From: Cloacimonas sp964609575
Lineage (GTDB): Bacteria > Cloacimonadota > Cloacimonadia > Cloacimonadales > Cloacimonadaceae
NCBI GenBank assembly: GCA_964609575.1
Contig: CAZSST010000001.1
Location: 1-64,000, forward strand
Reading direction: 5' to 3'
Length of the DNA: 64,000 bases
The notes beneath the pieces are model-generated. The model was not told where the DNA came from. It saw only the letters and a program-made list of their open reading frames with translations, and did not search any database. Below, piece after piece: positions 24,753 to 33,139 of the stretch. Both the position numbers and the translations under genes were made by a program. The stretch's first letter is position 1. Each line of letters starts with the position of its first letter.

Positions 24753-25761
24753 AGTTCAGCTCCGCTGTCAGTCCGGCCTGATGGAGATTGGAGTTCTCAC
24801 CACTGATGAGGTATCGGTAGTAAACTCCCAAATGCTGCTTTAACACGGGAATCCATCTAAGATTGATGTATGGGATAATCTGACTATCATCCTTCAGATA
24901 ATCGAGCCTGCTACCAGCGGAAATGATGCACTTGCCAAGCTTTTTTCCCAGGGCTGTATCCAGGCTGGTATGTGAAGTTCCATTTGGATTAAGCTCTTTG
25001 TAAATTCCTTGCAGATATAAGCTGTAATTCGGGCCAATACTGTTATTTGCTTCAAAATGGAAGAAAGGACTGAAGGAAGCAGCGCGCTCTTTATAATCGG
25101 GATAATAGGCCCCGGCAGCAGTGGAAGATATCTCCAGGCCGGATGCGTGGTAATAAAAATGCGCAGCTCCAATAAACACCGGTTGATGCCAGTGAGTATC
25201 GAAGGTTTGAATCTCCTGAACCAAAGTTACTGAGCCATTGTTTCTTAGAACGGGGATATCTTCGCTAACGCGGCCAATGGCCTGACTATTCAGATTTCCG
25301 CCGATTTCCAGATTTACATCGATCCGTGAAGGATATTCCACAAAGATACCATTGAAGCGATTTGGTAAAAAGAGATACTCATCCATATCGGGATTGATAT
25401 CTACAGTGGGATGAAGCTGGAAACCCCTGGCGTAACCGCTGGGCTTGATAAGGCCACCGAAATTGAACTTTGAGCCATGATAACTGAGCCGGGCTTTGTG
25501 CACTTCCATATATGTTTGCAAAAAATTAGCCCTGCTGCGTATTTCTATATCCACGCCAAACTCGTGGTAGCGAAGCGAATCCACACCTAACGAAAGGCGA
25601 TAGAAATCACTATAGGCAAGCTCTTTGGTAGCTTGCTGGGGTGCATAACTGAAGCAATTGGCAGAAACCCATCTCAGGTTCAAGGGAATCTCGATCGCCA
25701 CCATCAGGCATGGAAACAGTAGTATTGCAGCCAATAAAGGCAATGATCGAGAGTGCTTCAT
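24742..25761 (-). CDS. Predicted outer-membrane beta-barrel protein
   Basis: This 339-aa protein has a signal peptide (about 1-22) followed by alternating polar/aromatic strands, for example GVDIEIRSRANFLQTYMEV, ISAGSRLDYLKDD and HLGVYYRYLISGENS. It ends in a terminal phenylalanine (AELNFGF), as usual for BAM-assembled barrels. No family was recognised; by size it would be a 14-18 strand porin-like barrel. It lies 13 bp after the TetR gene and overlaps the deacetylase, suggesting a surface-export or envelope function shared by the three. Confidence 0.7.
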   Translation of the reverse strand: MKHSRSLPLLAAILLFPCLMVAIEIPLNLRWVSANCFSYAPQQATKELAYSDFYRLSLGVDSLRYHEFGVDIEIRSRANFLQTYMEVHKARLSYHGSKFNFGGLIKPSGYARGFQLHPTVDINPDMDEYLFLPNRFNGIFVEYPSRIDVNLEIGGNLNSQAIGRVSEDIPVLRNNGSVTLVQEIQTFDTHWHQPVFIGAAHFYYHASGLEISSTAAGAYYPDYKERAASFSPFFHFEANNSIGPNYSLYLQGIYKELNPNGTSHTSLDTALGKKLGKCIISAGSRLDYLKDDSQIIPYINLRWIPVLKQHLGVYYRYLISGENSNLHQAGLTAELNFGF

Positions 25762-25774
25762 GAGCGTAAGCCAA

Positions 25775-26389
25775 TCAGTTTGAAATATTTACTCCGCTAT
25801 GCAAGATTTGCCGGATGGAGCCGATGAGGCCTTCGATGCTTACTTGATGATCGCTGGCCAGCCATTGCCACAAAACCATATCCATCGACCCTACTAAAAG
25901 GTATGCCAAAGCTTCGGGATCGATTTTCTTGATCTGTTTTTTGCTAACTGCCTTGGTAGTGATCTCCTTCACATAATCAACATATTGATGCAGGGGATTG
26001 TAGCCGGGATTGCGCATTGTGAAACTTTCGCTTTGACGGGCTTCCACGGTAATAAAACGAGCGATATAGGGCTTTTCATTTACCAGTTCGATATGATGCT
26101 GGAAAAACGCAACTAATCTTTCCATGGGGTCTGAGATGGATTTGGTGGATTCGATGATGGCTTTTATCTCTGTATCGATTATTTCTTTCATGCATTGCTG
26201 AAGTAGATCATCTTTACTTTCAAAATACACATAAACAGTTCCCAAAGCAACTCTGGCTTTTTTAGCCACGTCGGCTATGGTAGCCAGGTGTGAACCCTTT
26301 CGGGCAAAAACTTCAATAGCCGCTTCCAGTATGAGCTCCCGCTTGTTTTGTCTACCCGCGGGACGATTTCCCTTTGTTTGCCTTTTCAT
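25775..26389 (-). CDS. TetR-family transcriptional regulator
   Basis: This 204-aa regulator has the TetR DNA-binding helix-turn-helix at 15-60 (ILEAAIEVFARKGSHLATIA, VAKKARVALGTVYVYFESKD) and a helical ligand domain behind it. The start at 26389 is preferred because GGAG lies 6 nt upstream; an ATG 4 codons earlier overlaps that ribosome site. It heads a three-gene operon with a barrel protein and a deacetylase and is divergent from coaBC. An excellent TTGACA -35 lies upstream on the minus strand, at 26442-26447. It could equally control distant targets such as the RND pump. Confidence 0.9.
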   Translation of the reverse strand: MKRQTKGNRPAGRQNKRELILEAAIEVFARKGSHLATIADVAKKARVALGTVYVYFESKDDLLQQCMKEIIDTEIKAIIESTKSISDPMERLVAFFQHHIELVNEKPYIARFITVEARQSESFTMRNPGYNPLHQYVDYVKEITTKAVSKKQIKKIDPEALAYLLVGSMDMVLWQWLASDHQVSIEGLIGSIRQILHSGVNISN

Positions 26390-26461
26390 ACATTTCTCCA
26401 TTTCATTTGAACCATTTTGACCAAAAAAACAAAGAGGGTTAAGCTGTCAATGGAATTTCGA

Positions 26462-26491
26462 TTGACATAAAACTGGATGTAAAATTTTAAT
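26462..26491 (+). promoter_or_regulatory. Candidate sigma-70 promoter of the coaBC operon
   Basis: TTGACA at 26462-26467 and TTTAAT at 26486-26491 are separated by 18 bp. They lie about 65 bp upstream of the coaBC start, in the divergent spacer shared with the TetR gene. The -35 is a perfect match and the -10 matches 5 of 6. Confidence 0.5.
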
Positions 26492-26557
26492 CGCGATCAT
26501 CAAGGTAATGATTACTTCTTCCCAGAAAGAAAAATATTAGATGAGGAAATGATAAAA

Positions 26558-27751
26558 ATGGCAAAGCTTCTGCTCTGCATTAGCGGTGGCATCGCTGCCT
26601 ATAAGGCCATTGACCTGGCCAGACAGTTATATAAGGCCGGACATGAAGTACGCTGTGTACTAACGGCCAATGCCTGTGAATTCGTTAGCCCTTTAAGTTT
26701 TGAAGTGGTAACAGGTAATTCTGCGGAAACACAGCTTTTCGGCAATAAAGACCGCATCATTCATATCAGTCTTGCAGATTGGGCAGATTTAGTAGTAGTG
26801 GCCCCTGCCACAGCGAATATAATGGCCAAAGCAGTACAGGGGATTGCGGACGACCTGCTTTCTTCCTTGCTTTTGGCACATACAAAGCCTGTGTTGTTCG
26901 TGCCTGCCATGAATGTGCATATGTATAAATCTGTTCCAAATCAGGAAAACATGGAAACCCTGAAAAAACGCGGGCATCACGTACTGGAACCCGCTACAGG
27001 ACTGCTTGCCTGTGGATACGAAGGAAAGGGAAAATATCCTCCCAATGAGGAGATAAGCTATGCCATTCACACATTTTTGGACTACCGAGAAGACCTGAAA
27101 GGAATAAAAGTACTACTTACTGCCGGGGCTACACAGGAAGCAATTGATCCCATGCGCTTTATCAGCAATCACTCCAGCGGAAAAATGGGTTTGGCACTGG
27201 CCCGGGCATTGGCTTTGCGTGGAGCAGAAGTATGCCTGGTGTATGGAAGCATTAGCGAAGAAATCCCCTATTACTTGAAGGAAGCAGTGTGCACTATCAC
27301 CGCTACGGAAATGGAGAAAGCAATCATGAAGCGCTTTCCTGAATATGATTGGATAATAAAATGCGCCGCAGTGGCAGATTACATGCCCCAAAAATATGAA
27401 CAGGATAAACTTCCAAAAACACAGCAGATGCAGCTTTCATTGGTGGCCACTCCTGATATATTGAAACAACTGGGGGAAAAAAGAACGGCTAAACAAAAGC
27501 TGATTGGTTTTGCTGCTGTTTCCGGAGACATTGTACCTACTGCCCTGAAGAAATTGAAACATAAGAAACTGGATATGATTTGTGGTAATAACACTGGCGT
27601 AGCTGGAAAAGACGTTACCGAGATAATCGTGATGGGAAAACTGAAGCAGGCCAAGCCTTTGGATATAGACCCCGAGTATAGTACTGCATGCTATTCTGGC
27701 AATAAATTCAATGTGGCTCATAAAATAATCGACGCCATTAAAACCTTATGA
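26558..27751 (+). CDS. coaBC: Bifunctional phosphopantothenoylcysteine decarboxylase / phosphopantothenate-cysteine ligase
   Basis: This 397-aa protein catalyses two steps of CoA synthesis. The N-terminal flavin-dependent CoaC half has LCISGGIAAYKAIDLARQ, the catalytic histidine in IIHISLADWAD, PAMNVHMY, and the active-site cysteine C152 in GLLACGYEGKGKYPP. The C-terminal CoaB half begins VLLTAGATQEAIDPMRFISN and has KCAAVADYMP and KLIGFAA. ATG 26558 is chosen because GAGGAA ends 9 nt before it; the ATG at 26549 abuts that site. It overlaps the SDR gene by 4 bp and heads a five-gene run (coaBC, SDR, DUF3108, queA, birA). Confidence 0.95.
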   Translation: MAKLLLCISGGIAAYKAIDLARQLYKAGHEVRCVLTANACEFVSPLSFEVVTGNSAETQLFGNKDRIIHISLADWADLVVVAPATANIMAKAVQGIADDLLSSLLLAHTKPVLFVPAMNVHMYKSVPNQENMETLKKRGHHVLEPATGLLACGYEGKGKYPPNEEISYAIHTFLDYREDLKGIKVLLTAGATQEAIDPMRFISNHSSGKMGLALARALALRGAEVCLVYGSISEEIPYYLKEAVCTITATEMEKAIMKRFPEYDWIIKCAAVADYMPQKYEQDKLPKTQQMQLSLVATPDILKQLGEKRTAKQKLIGFAAVSGDIVPTALKKLKHKKLDMICGNNTGVAGKDVTEIIVMGKLKQAKPLDIDPEYSTACYSGNKFNVAHKIIDAIKTL

Positions 27752-28491
27752 AACTAATGCTGGTCACCGGTGCCAATGGTCAGATAGGTAACTTTCTGGC
27801 CAGGCAGTATTATGAAGAAGGATACGCTTTGGCATTGCTTTATCATAAGCGGGATGATCGTTTACAAGATTTGAGTAATATTCCCCGGATCTATATGGAA
27901 GCGGTTGATCTGATTGACATAGCAGCGCTAAAGCAAAGCTTGGAAAGAATTGCAGCCCTTTTTGGAACAAGCCCGGAAATACTTATTCACACCGCTGCGG
28001 TCCGCAGTTATGATGCCATGCCCTTGTATAATAGCGATCCGGAGCTATTCGCGAAGATTATGGACGCCAATGTAGTTGCCGCTTATAATATTCTGCGGGT
28101 AGTATTACCTTTTATGAAGGAAAAGAGCTATGGCCGGGTAATAATGTTTGGCAGCGACGTTACGCATAGCGGTTTAAAATGTGGCTCTGCCTACGCTGCG
28201 GCTAAAAGTGCGATAGTATCTTTGGTGAAAAGTACGGCCCTGGAAATGGCTGATTACGGAGTTATGATTAATGCCATCTCTCCGGGACCGGTGGAAACAG
28301 CGCTGGAAGAAGATTACCATGGTGAGTATCTGAGATTCCGGCAGCAGTATTTTGATGAACACAAAGCCAAAGCACCCACAGGAAGATTGATCCAGCGTGG
28401 AGAGATCAAGAAAATGACTGATCTTTTAATCAGTCCTGAGATAATGAATTTAACCGGTGAAGAATTACTGATCCGGGGAGGATTAACATGA
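27748..28491 (+). CDS. Short-chain dehydrogenase/reductase
   Basis: This 247-aa Rossmann enzyme has the nucleotide-binding GANGQIGNFL motif (residues 7-16) and the full catalytic set S136, Y149 and K153 (SAYAAAKSAIVS), then INAISPGPVET. It resembles FabG-like 3-oxoacyl reductases, but the TGANGQIG motif and divergent C-terminus make the substrate uncertain. Its start overlaps the coaBC stop and its end overlaps the next gene, so it is translated as part of this operon. Confidence 0.87.
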   Translation: MKLMLVTGANGQIGNFLARQYYEEGYALALLYHKRDDRLQDLSNIPRIYMEAVDLIDIAALKQSLERIAALFGTSPEILIHTAAVRSYDAMPLYNSDPELFAKIMDANVVAAYNILRVVLPFMKEKSYGRVIMFGSDVTHSGLKCGSAYAAAKSAIVSLVKSTALEMADYGVMINAISPGPVETALEEDYHGEYLRFRQQYFDEHKAKAPTGRLIQRGEIKKMTDLLISPEIMNLTGEELLIRGGLT

Positions 28492-29252
28492 AATTGCGAA
28501 CTGCAATACTAAGCATAATAATAATGATAATGGTGATTCCCTTGTTCTCAGTACCTTTCATGGACGGAGAAAAGCTTACCTTTGACGTGAAATATGGAAT
28601 TATTAATGCAGCTGAAGCATCCCTGGAAGCCAAGTCTGCCACTTATCAGGGAAAACCGGTGTGGCAATTGACCACTAACGCCAAAACTCATCCCTTTTTT
28701 GATAAGGTGTTTAAAGTAAGAGACAAAGTGGAATCGTGGTGGGATAAGGAAACCCTTTTACCTTATAAATTCTCTAAAAACCTGCAAGAGGGTGGTTACC
28801 GGCAGCACCGTGTGCATATATATAATCACAGCAAGAAAAGCTCCACATATCAGAAGTGGCATTTCAAAGACAGCTATTTCGAAAACAAAGAAATCGCCAT
28901 CCCAGCTAATACCCAGGATATTCTGAGTGCTTTCTACACGGTTAGGGCCCAAAATCTGGAAGTGGGGAAAGCGGTGCGGGTGCATATTACTGCAGACGGA
29001 CGTTCCATGAATACCGAGATATTGGTGCATCGCCGTGAAAAACGCAAAACGATCTTTGGGGATGTGAATTGTCTGGTGATTGAACCAAAACTGAAAGGGG
29101 AAGCGGTGTTTAAGCAAAGCGGCAGAATCCTTATCTGGCTAACCGATGATCAATATAAAATCCCTGTACGCCTGGAAAGTAAGATTACCTTTGGGAGCTT
29201 TGTAGCAACCTTAAGAAGTGCCAAACAGGTACCGCTAAGCATCAAGCCATGA
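28488..29252 (+). CDS. DUF3108 secreted protein
   Basis: This 254-aa protein has a signal peptide (residues 1-23) followed by the DUF3108 pattern: GEKLTFDVKYGIINAAEASL at the start of the mature protein, then VRDKVESWWDKETLLPYKFS, and a C-terminal ILIWLTDDQYKIPVRLESKI with FGSFVATL. These are periplasmic beta-rich proteins of unknown role in many Gram-negative phyla. It overlaps both neighbours by 4 bp. Confidence 0.8.
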   Translation: MKLRTAILSIIIMIMVIPLFSVPFMDGEKLTFDVKYGIINAAEASLEAKSATYQGKPVWQLTTNAKTHPFFDKVFKVRDKVESWWDKETLLPYKFSKNLQEGGYRQHRVHIYNHSKKSSTYQKWHFKDSYFENKEIAIPANTQDILSAFYTVRAQNLEVGKAVRVHITADGRSMNTEILVHRREKRKTIFGDVNCLVIEPKLKGEAVFKQSGRILIWLTDDQYKIPVRLESKITFGSFVATLRSAKQVPLSIKP

Positions 29253-30289
29253 GTGTTGATCTGCGGTCTTTGAAAGCCTACGATTATGAGCTTCCTAAGG
29301 AGCTTATTGCCCAAAAACCCCTTGAAAAAAGAAGCTCATCACGCTTACTGCATTTAAATAAACAGACTGGTGAACTCAGGCACATGGTGTTTTCAGATAT
29401 CGCGGCCTTGCTTCATCCGGGAGATTTGATGGTGGTGAATAGCAGCAAGGTTTTTCCGGCCAGGCTCTTTGGGAAAAAAGAAAACGGTACCAAAATAGAA
29501 CTACTGCTCTTGAATGAGCTGGCCACTGGTAAATGGCAGTGTCTGGTATCGCCCGGGAAAAGGGTTAAAACAGCGCAGTGGCTGAGTTTTTCGCCTACTC
29601 TGAAAGGATTTATCAGTATCGGCGATCCTGAGGGCTTGCGAGAGATAACATTTGAACCCATAGATGCATTATGGCAAGAGATATACCATCTTGGCCATGT
29701 ACCCTTACCGCCATATATCGAAAGAAACGATACCAGGGAAGACAGCATACGTTACCAAACCGTATTTGCCCGTGAAGTTGGTTCGGTAGCAGCTCCCACA
29801 GCCGGATTACACTTCGATGAAGCATTGCTGAAAAGCATCAAAGATAAGGGAGTGGAGATAGTGGATGTTACTCTTCATGTGGGTATTGGTACTTTTCGGC
29901 CCGTTAAAACCCAAGACATCACGGCCCACACAATGCATAAGGAACTTGCCGCCATCTCAGCATCCACAGCCCTGGCGATAGATAAAGCCAAGGCCGAAGG
30001 ACGACGCATTGTCTGCGTTGGCACCACCAGCGTCCGCACTGTGGAGAGTTTTTATGGTGAATCCAGTATCAGTTCTGGAACCAAATGGACGGATATTTTT
30101 ATCTATCCTGGCTATGAATTCAAGGTGCCTGATGCCATCATCACCAATTTTCATTTGCCCCAATCTACGCTTTTGATGATGATCTCTGCTTTTGCAGGGC
30201 ATGATTTGATCATGAAGGCCTATCAAGAAGCAGTTTTGGCCAAGTATCGGTTTTTCAGCTATGGTGATGCCATGTTCATTGAGGCTTAG
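29249..30289 (+). CDS. queA: S-adenosylmethionine:tRNA ribosyltransferase-isomerase
   Basis: This 346-aa enzyme transfers and isomerises the ribosyl moiety of SAM to 7-aminomethyl-7-deazaguanine in tRNA, the penultimate step of queuosine synthesis. Family signatures are YDYELPKELIAQKPLEKRSS, GDLMVVNSSKVFPARL, GSVAAPTAGLHF, LHVGIGTFRPV and the C-terminal DAIITNFHLPQSTLLMMISA. The length is normal. It overlaps the DUF3108 gene by 4 bp and ends 1 bp before the biotin ligase start. Confidence 0.96.
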   Translation: MSVDLRSLKAYDYELPKELIAQKPLEKRSSSRLLHLNKQTGELRHMVFSDIAALLHPGDLMVVNSSKVFPARLFGKKENGTKIELLLLNELATGKWQCLVSPGKRVKTAQWLSFSPTLKGFISIGDPEGLREITFEPIDALWQEIYHLGHVPLPPYIERNDTREDSIRYQTVFAREVGSVAAPTAGLHFDEALLKSIKDKGVEIVDVTLHVGIGTFRPVKTQDITAHTMHKELAAISASTALAIDKAKAEGRRIVCVGTTSVRTVESFYGESSISSGTKWTDIFIYPGYEFKVPDAIITNFHLPQSTLLMMISAFAGHDLIMKAYQEAVLAKYRFFSYGDAMFIEA

Positions 30290-30290
30290 C

Positions 30291-31016
30291 ATGCGGAATT
30301 ACTTCTACTATGAGCAATCCGATAATACCATGGTTGAGTATCAGAAACTGAAAGAGCTATATGATGTACCTATTGCCCTGCGTGCCGGAACACAACGCAG
30401 TGGTATTGGCAGGGCAGATCATATCTGGCTTTCTCCTTATGGAGGGCTGTGGTTTTCATTTGATATTCATCTGTCCTTTTCCCTGCCATCGTTTGCCCTG
30501 TATGCAGGTGCCTGTCTTCATAAGTGTTTGATTAGCTTGTTTTCCGCTCTGGAAGGACATTTAACCTTGAAGTGGACTAATGATCTGATGTACGATGATA
30601 AAAAGCTGGGGGGGATTCTCTGCCGTTATAATCAACGTAATTCTCTCTATCAAATCGGGGTGGGCATCAATACCAATAATGCCATCGATCCTGATCTGGG
30701 AAAGTTTGGGGCGGTTGCCCTGGGCAATATATTGAATTTCAAGATATCCAATGAATGCCTTTGCCGCATGCTGATAACAGAGATGGAAGAGAACTTGATT
30801 AAGGATGATAGCGAGCTTTCATTTCTCACCTACTGCAATGATAATCTCTTTGGAAAGGGGAGATGGGCAGTGGTGGAAATGGGGGGATTGAAAACCAACG
30901 CTGAAATTCTGGGTATCGACGCCAGCGGGGCACTTATGATTCGCAGGGAAATGGGTGAGTATAATCGTATCCATACAGGATCAATCCTATATTTCCTTGA
31001 GCCCGCCAAGGTCTGA
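30291..31016 (+). CDS. birA: Biotin--[biotin carboxyl carrier protein] ligase
   Basis: This 241-aa protein has the catalytic core only: GTQRSGIGRADHIWLSPYGG, which activates biotin with ATP, then LKWTNDLMYDDKKLGGIL and QIGVGINTNN. A small SH3-like C-terminal domain follows. There is no N-terminal winged helix, so it is a monofunctional ligase rather than a repressor. Its partner would be biotin carboxylase or a decarboxylase subunit elsewhere. ATG 30291 is used because it follows the queA stop by one base; an in-frame upstream start would lie deep inside queA. Confidence 0.9.
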   Translation: MRNYFYYEQSDNTMVEYQKLKELYDVPIALRAGTQRSGIGRADHIWLSPYGGLWFSFDIHLSFSLPSFALYAGACLHKCLISLFSALEGHLTLKWTNDLMYDDKKLGGILCRYNQRNSLYQIGVGINTNNAIDPDLGKFGAVALGNILNFKISNECLCRMLITEMEENLIKDDSELSFLTYCNDNLFGKGRWAVVEMGGLKTNAEILGIDASGALMIRREMGEYNRIHTGSILYFLEPAKV

Positions 31017-31112
31017 GAGATCATGGAATCAAAATGGTTTTTCTTGACAGAAGAGACAGTTTGAAAACTTATGCCAAAAATAGATAATTCATGCGCCAAA
31101 CATGGAGGAACA

Positions 31113-32777
31113 ATGAATAAATGGTTGACTGTTGCGATAGTGCTACTTCTCGTGTTAACGGGATGTGCTTCCAATCGCAAAGCCTCTGAAACTGAAACAA
31201 AAGCTGCAACTGAACCCTACACGGGAATCGTAACCAAGGTTGCGATATTACCCTTGAAAGCTATGGATTCACAAAGCCGCTATATCCAAAAGATTTTAAC
31301 GGTGCGCGATCTGGATATCGCCTTTGCCAGTCATCCTGCCTATGATCTTATGAACATGGATGAGGTGGCAGGCCAGTTTAAACTATCCGGATATCGTGAT
31401 GTGGATGATTTGGAAACTGAGGAAATGACCGAGCTTGCCGAGATGACCCAATGTGATGTGCTGGCCATGGCTAATATCACCACTCTACGCAGTGATTCCT
31501 ATTCTATCGCCATGCGTCTTTTCAGCGCTCGCACTCAAGAACTGATACAATTGAATTTCAATGTCAGCAAGTTCAAAGAAGAACGCTGGAAAACCTTGGA
31601 AACAGAAGTCTTGGCTAAGATAGACGAATTCGTCTCGAACGAAGTTGACAAGATTTTCAATGTTGCCACAAACTACTATTCCAGCGGTAATTATCCCGAA
31701 GCTGAGAAGAACCTTAAAATGGCATTGGGACTAAATTCCGAGCTCAAAGATGCTCATTATTACCTCGGTGCTACCTATGCCAAAATGGGAAAAAGTGATG
31801 ATGCCATCCGCGAATTGAATCTTAATTTGGAGAAAGATAAAACTCACCAACAATCTCTGTATCTGCTCATGGAAATGTATGAACAGAAACAGCAACCGCT
31901 GAAGCGCCTGGAAGTGATGGAAAAGCTTGCTGCTCTCAACGAAGACGAAGAGATGTGGCTGGCTATCGGTAATCTGTATGTAGAGAACAAAAACATTAGT
32001 AAAGCTGAAGCAGCCCTGGGCGAAGCCATCAAGCTTGATCCCAATTTCGCCGTGGCCCGTTCACGCTTGGCCTTCCTCTTATATGAAGAAGGACGTTATG
32101 CTGATGCCATTCCGCACTTGGAATATGCTTTTGACAGATTCCCTGATAACGATCTTATTTCACGCCGCCTGGCAGTAAGCTATCAGCGCACCAACAGAGT
32201 TGCGGATGCCATTGCCAAATACGAAACTGCTATAAGGAACAATCCCAGTAATCCTCAGCCATATCTAAGCGTAGTTTCGCTGTATCGTATGCAGGCCAAT
32301 GACGCTACCGATCCCAAACTGGCTGCCGAATTCAATGCCAAAGCCCTGGCGATGATGAATCAATTGATAAAAGCTCAGCCGGACAATGCTCTGGCTTATC
32401 TGAATCTTGCCGGAATCTACCTGGCTCAAAGCAATTTCGCCCAGGCGGAAACTAATTCCAATCTGGCTTTGCAAAAAGACTCCAGCCTCTATCTGCCCTT
32501 CGTGTATCTTGGCACCATCGCGCAGAATAAGGGAACGAATGACTATAACCGCTTTGCAGAACTGGAACAACAAGCTGCCAAAGCCGTGGGTAAAAAAGCC
32601 AACACTCTGAAAAAAGACCGTGATAATGCCCGGTTATCGGCAAATGCCAATTTCCGTAAGGCGGCCGAATATTTCAATCAAGCAAAATCAAGAGCCACTG
32701 AAGACGAGACCATTGCTGATATCAACAACCGCCTTAATAGAGTAAATTCTCTCATCAGCCAATCTTCCGGTTATTGA
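31113..32777 (+). CDS. TPR-repeat lipoprotein
   Basis: This 554-aa lipoprotein has lipobox VLLLVLTGC (C18). A region of about 160 residues follows (VAILPLKAMDSQSRYIQKI onward), resembling FlgO/CsgG-like periplasmic domains. The rest is at least eight TPR units from about residue 190 (AEKNLKMALGLNSELKDAHY, AEAALGEAIKLDPNFAVARS, and others). It probably organises a periplasmic or outer-membrane complex. GGAGGA sits 3-8 nt before the ATG, deciding the start over an in-frame ATG 14 codons upstream. A perfect TTGACA lies at 31044-31049. A strong terminator follows, so this is a single-gene unit. Confidence 0.85.
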   Translation: MNKWLTVAIVLLLVLTGCASNRKASETETKAATEPYTGIVTKVAILPLKAMDSQSRYIQKILTVRDLDIAFASHPAYDLMNMDEVAGQFKLSGYRDVDDLETEEMTELAEMTQCDVLAMANITTLRSDSYSIAMRLFSARTQELIQLNFNVSKFKEERWKTLETEVLAKIDEFVSNEVDKIFNVATNYYSSGNYPEAEKNLKMALGLNSELKDAHYYLGATYAKMGKSDDAIRELNLNLEKDKTHQQSLYLLMEMYEQKQQPLKRLEVMEKLAALNEDEEMWLAIGNLYVENKNISKAEAALGEAIKLDPNFAVARSRLAFLLYEEGRYADAIPHLEYAFDRFPDNDLISRRLAVSYQRTNRVADAIAKYETAIRNNPSNPQPYLSVVSLYRMQANDATDPKLAAEFNAKALAMMNQLIKAQPDNALAYLNLAGIYLAQSNFAQAETNSNLALQKDSSLYLPFVYLGTIAQNKGTNDYNRFAELEQQAAKAVGKKANTLKKDRDNARLSANANFRKAAEYFNQAKSRATEDETIADINNRLNRVNSLISQSSGY

Positions 32778-32798
32778 TATCGTCCCCTTCCCTTTCAC

Positions 32799-32826
32799 AA
32801 GCCCGGAGTAGTTCCGGGCTTTTTTA
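32799..32826 (+). terminator. Rho-independent terminator
   Basis: AAGCCCGGA pairs perfectly with TCCGGGCTT (9 bp, 5-nt loop) and is followed by a run of T residues. It lies 21 bp after the TPR lipoprotein stop codon and is the clearest intrinsic terminator in the window. Confidence 0.92.
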
Positions 32827-33139
32827 TTGATCTTGTTTATGAAAGGGGGGCATAAAGCGCAAACACTCTTTATCCCAAATCACTGGTCAGAAGATAACCA
32901 TGCAACGCCCATGCAAAGGCCTGGGAATCGCATGGGAATCACCTGGTGAAGATATATGGGGGTGATCGTATGGCTTTTCAGCGATAAAGATAAGGGCAAA
33001 GCTATGGCAAGGCCTTGCATAACAAGCAATAATGAGCTTAGTTACTGTATAAAAACGCTTTTGGCCTGGCTATGGAAACCCTGCACAATTCATTTGACAG
33101 CAAGTCCCTTCCCAAAAATATGCCCAAAAGAGGTAAGCA
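32827..33139. other. Intergenic region before uvrA
   Basis: About 310 bp. CCCATGC at 32908-32914 and GCATGGG at 32930-32936 form an inverted repeat (15-nt loop), the third member of a small family. TTGACA at 33094-33099 is a candidate uvrA -35 with a weak AT-rich -10 (AAATAT) 16 bp later. The short open frame at 32956-33174 shows no family features and overlaps uvrA. Confidence 0.5.
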
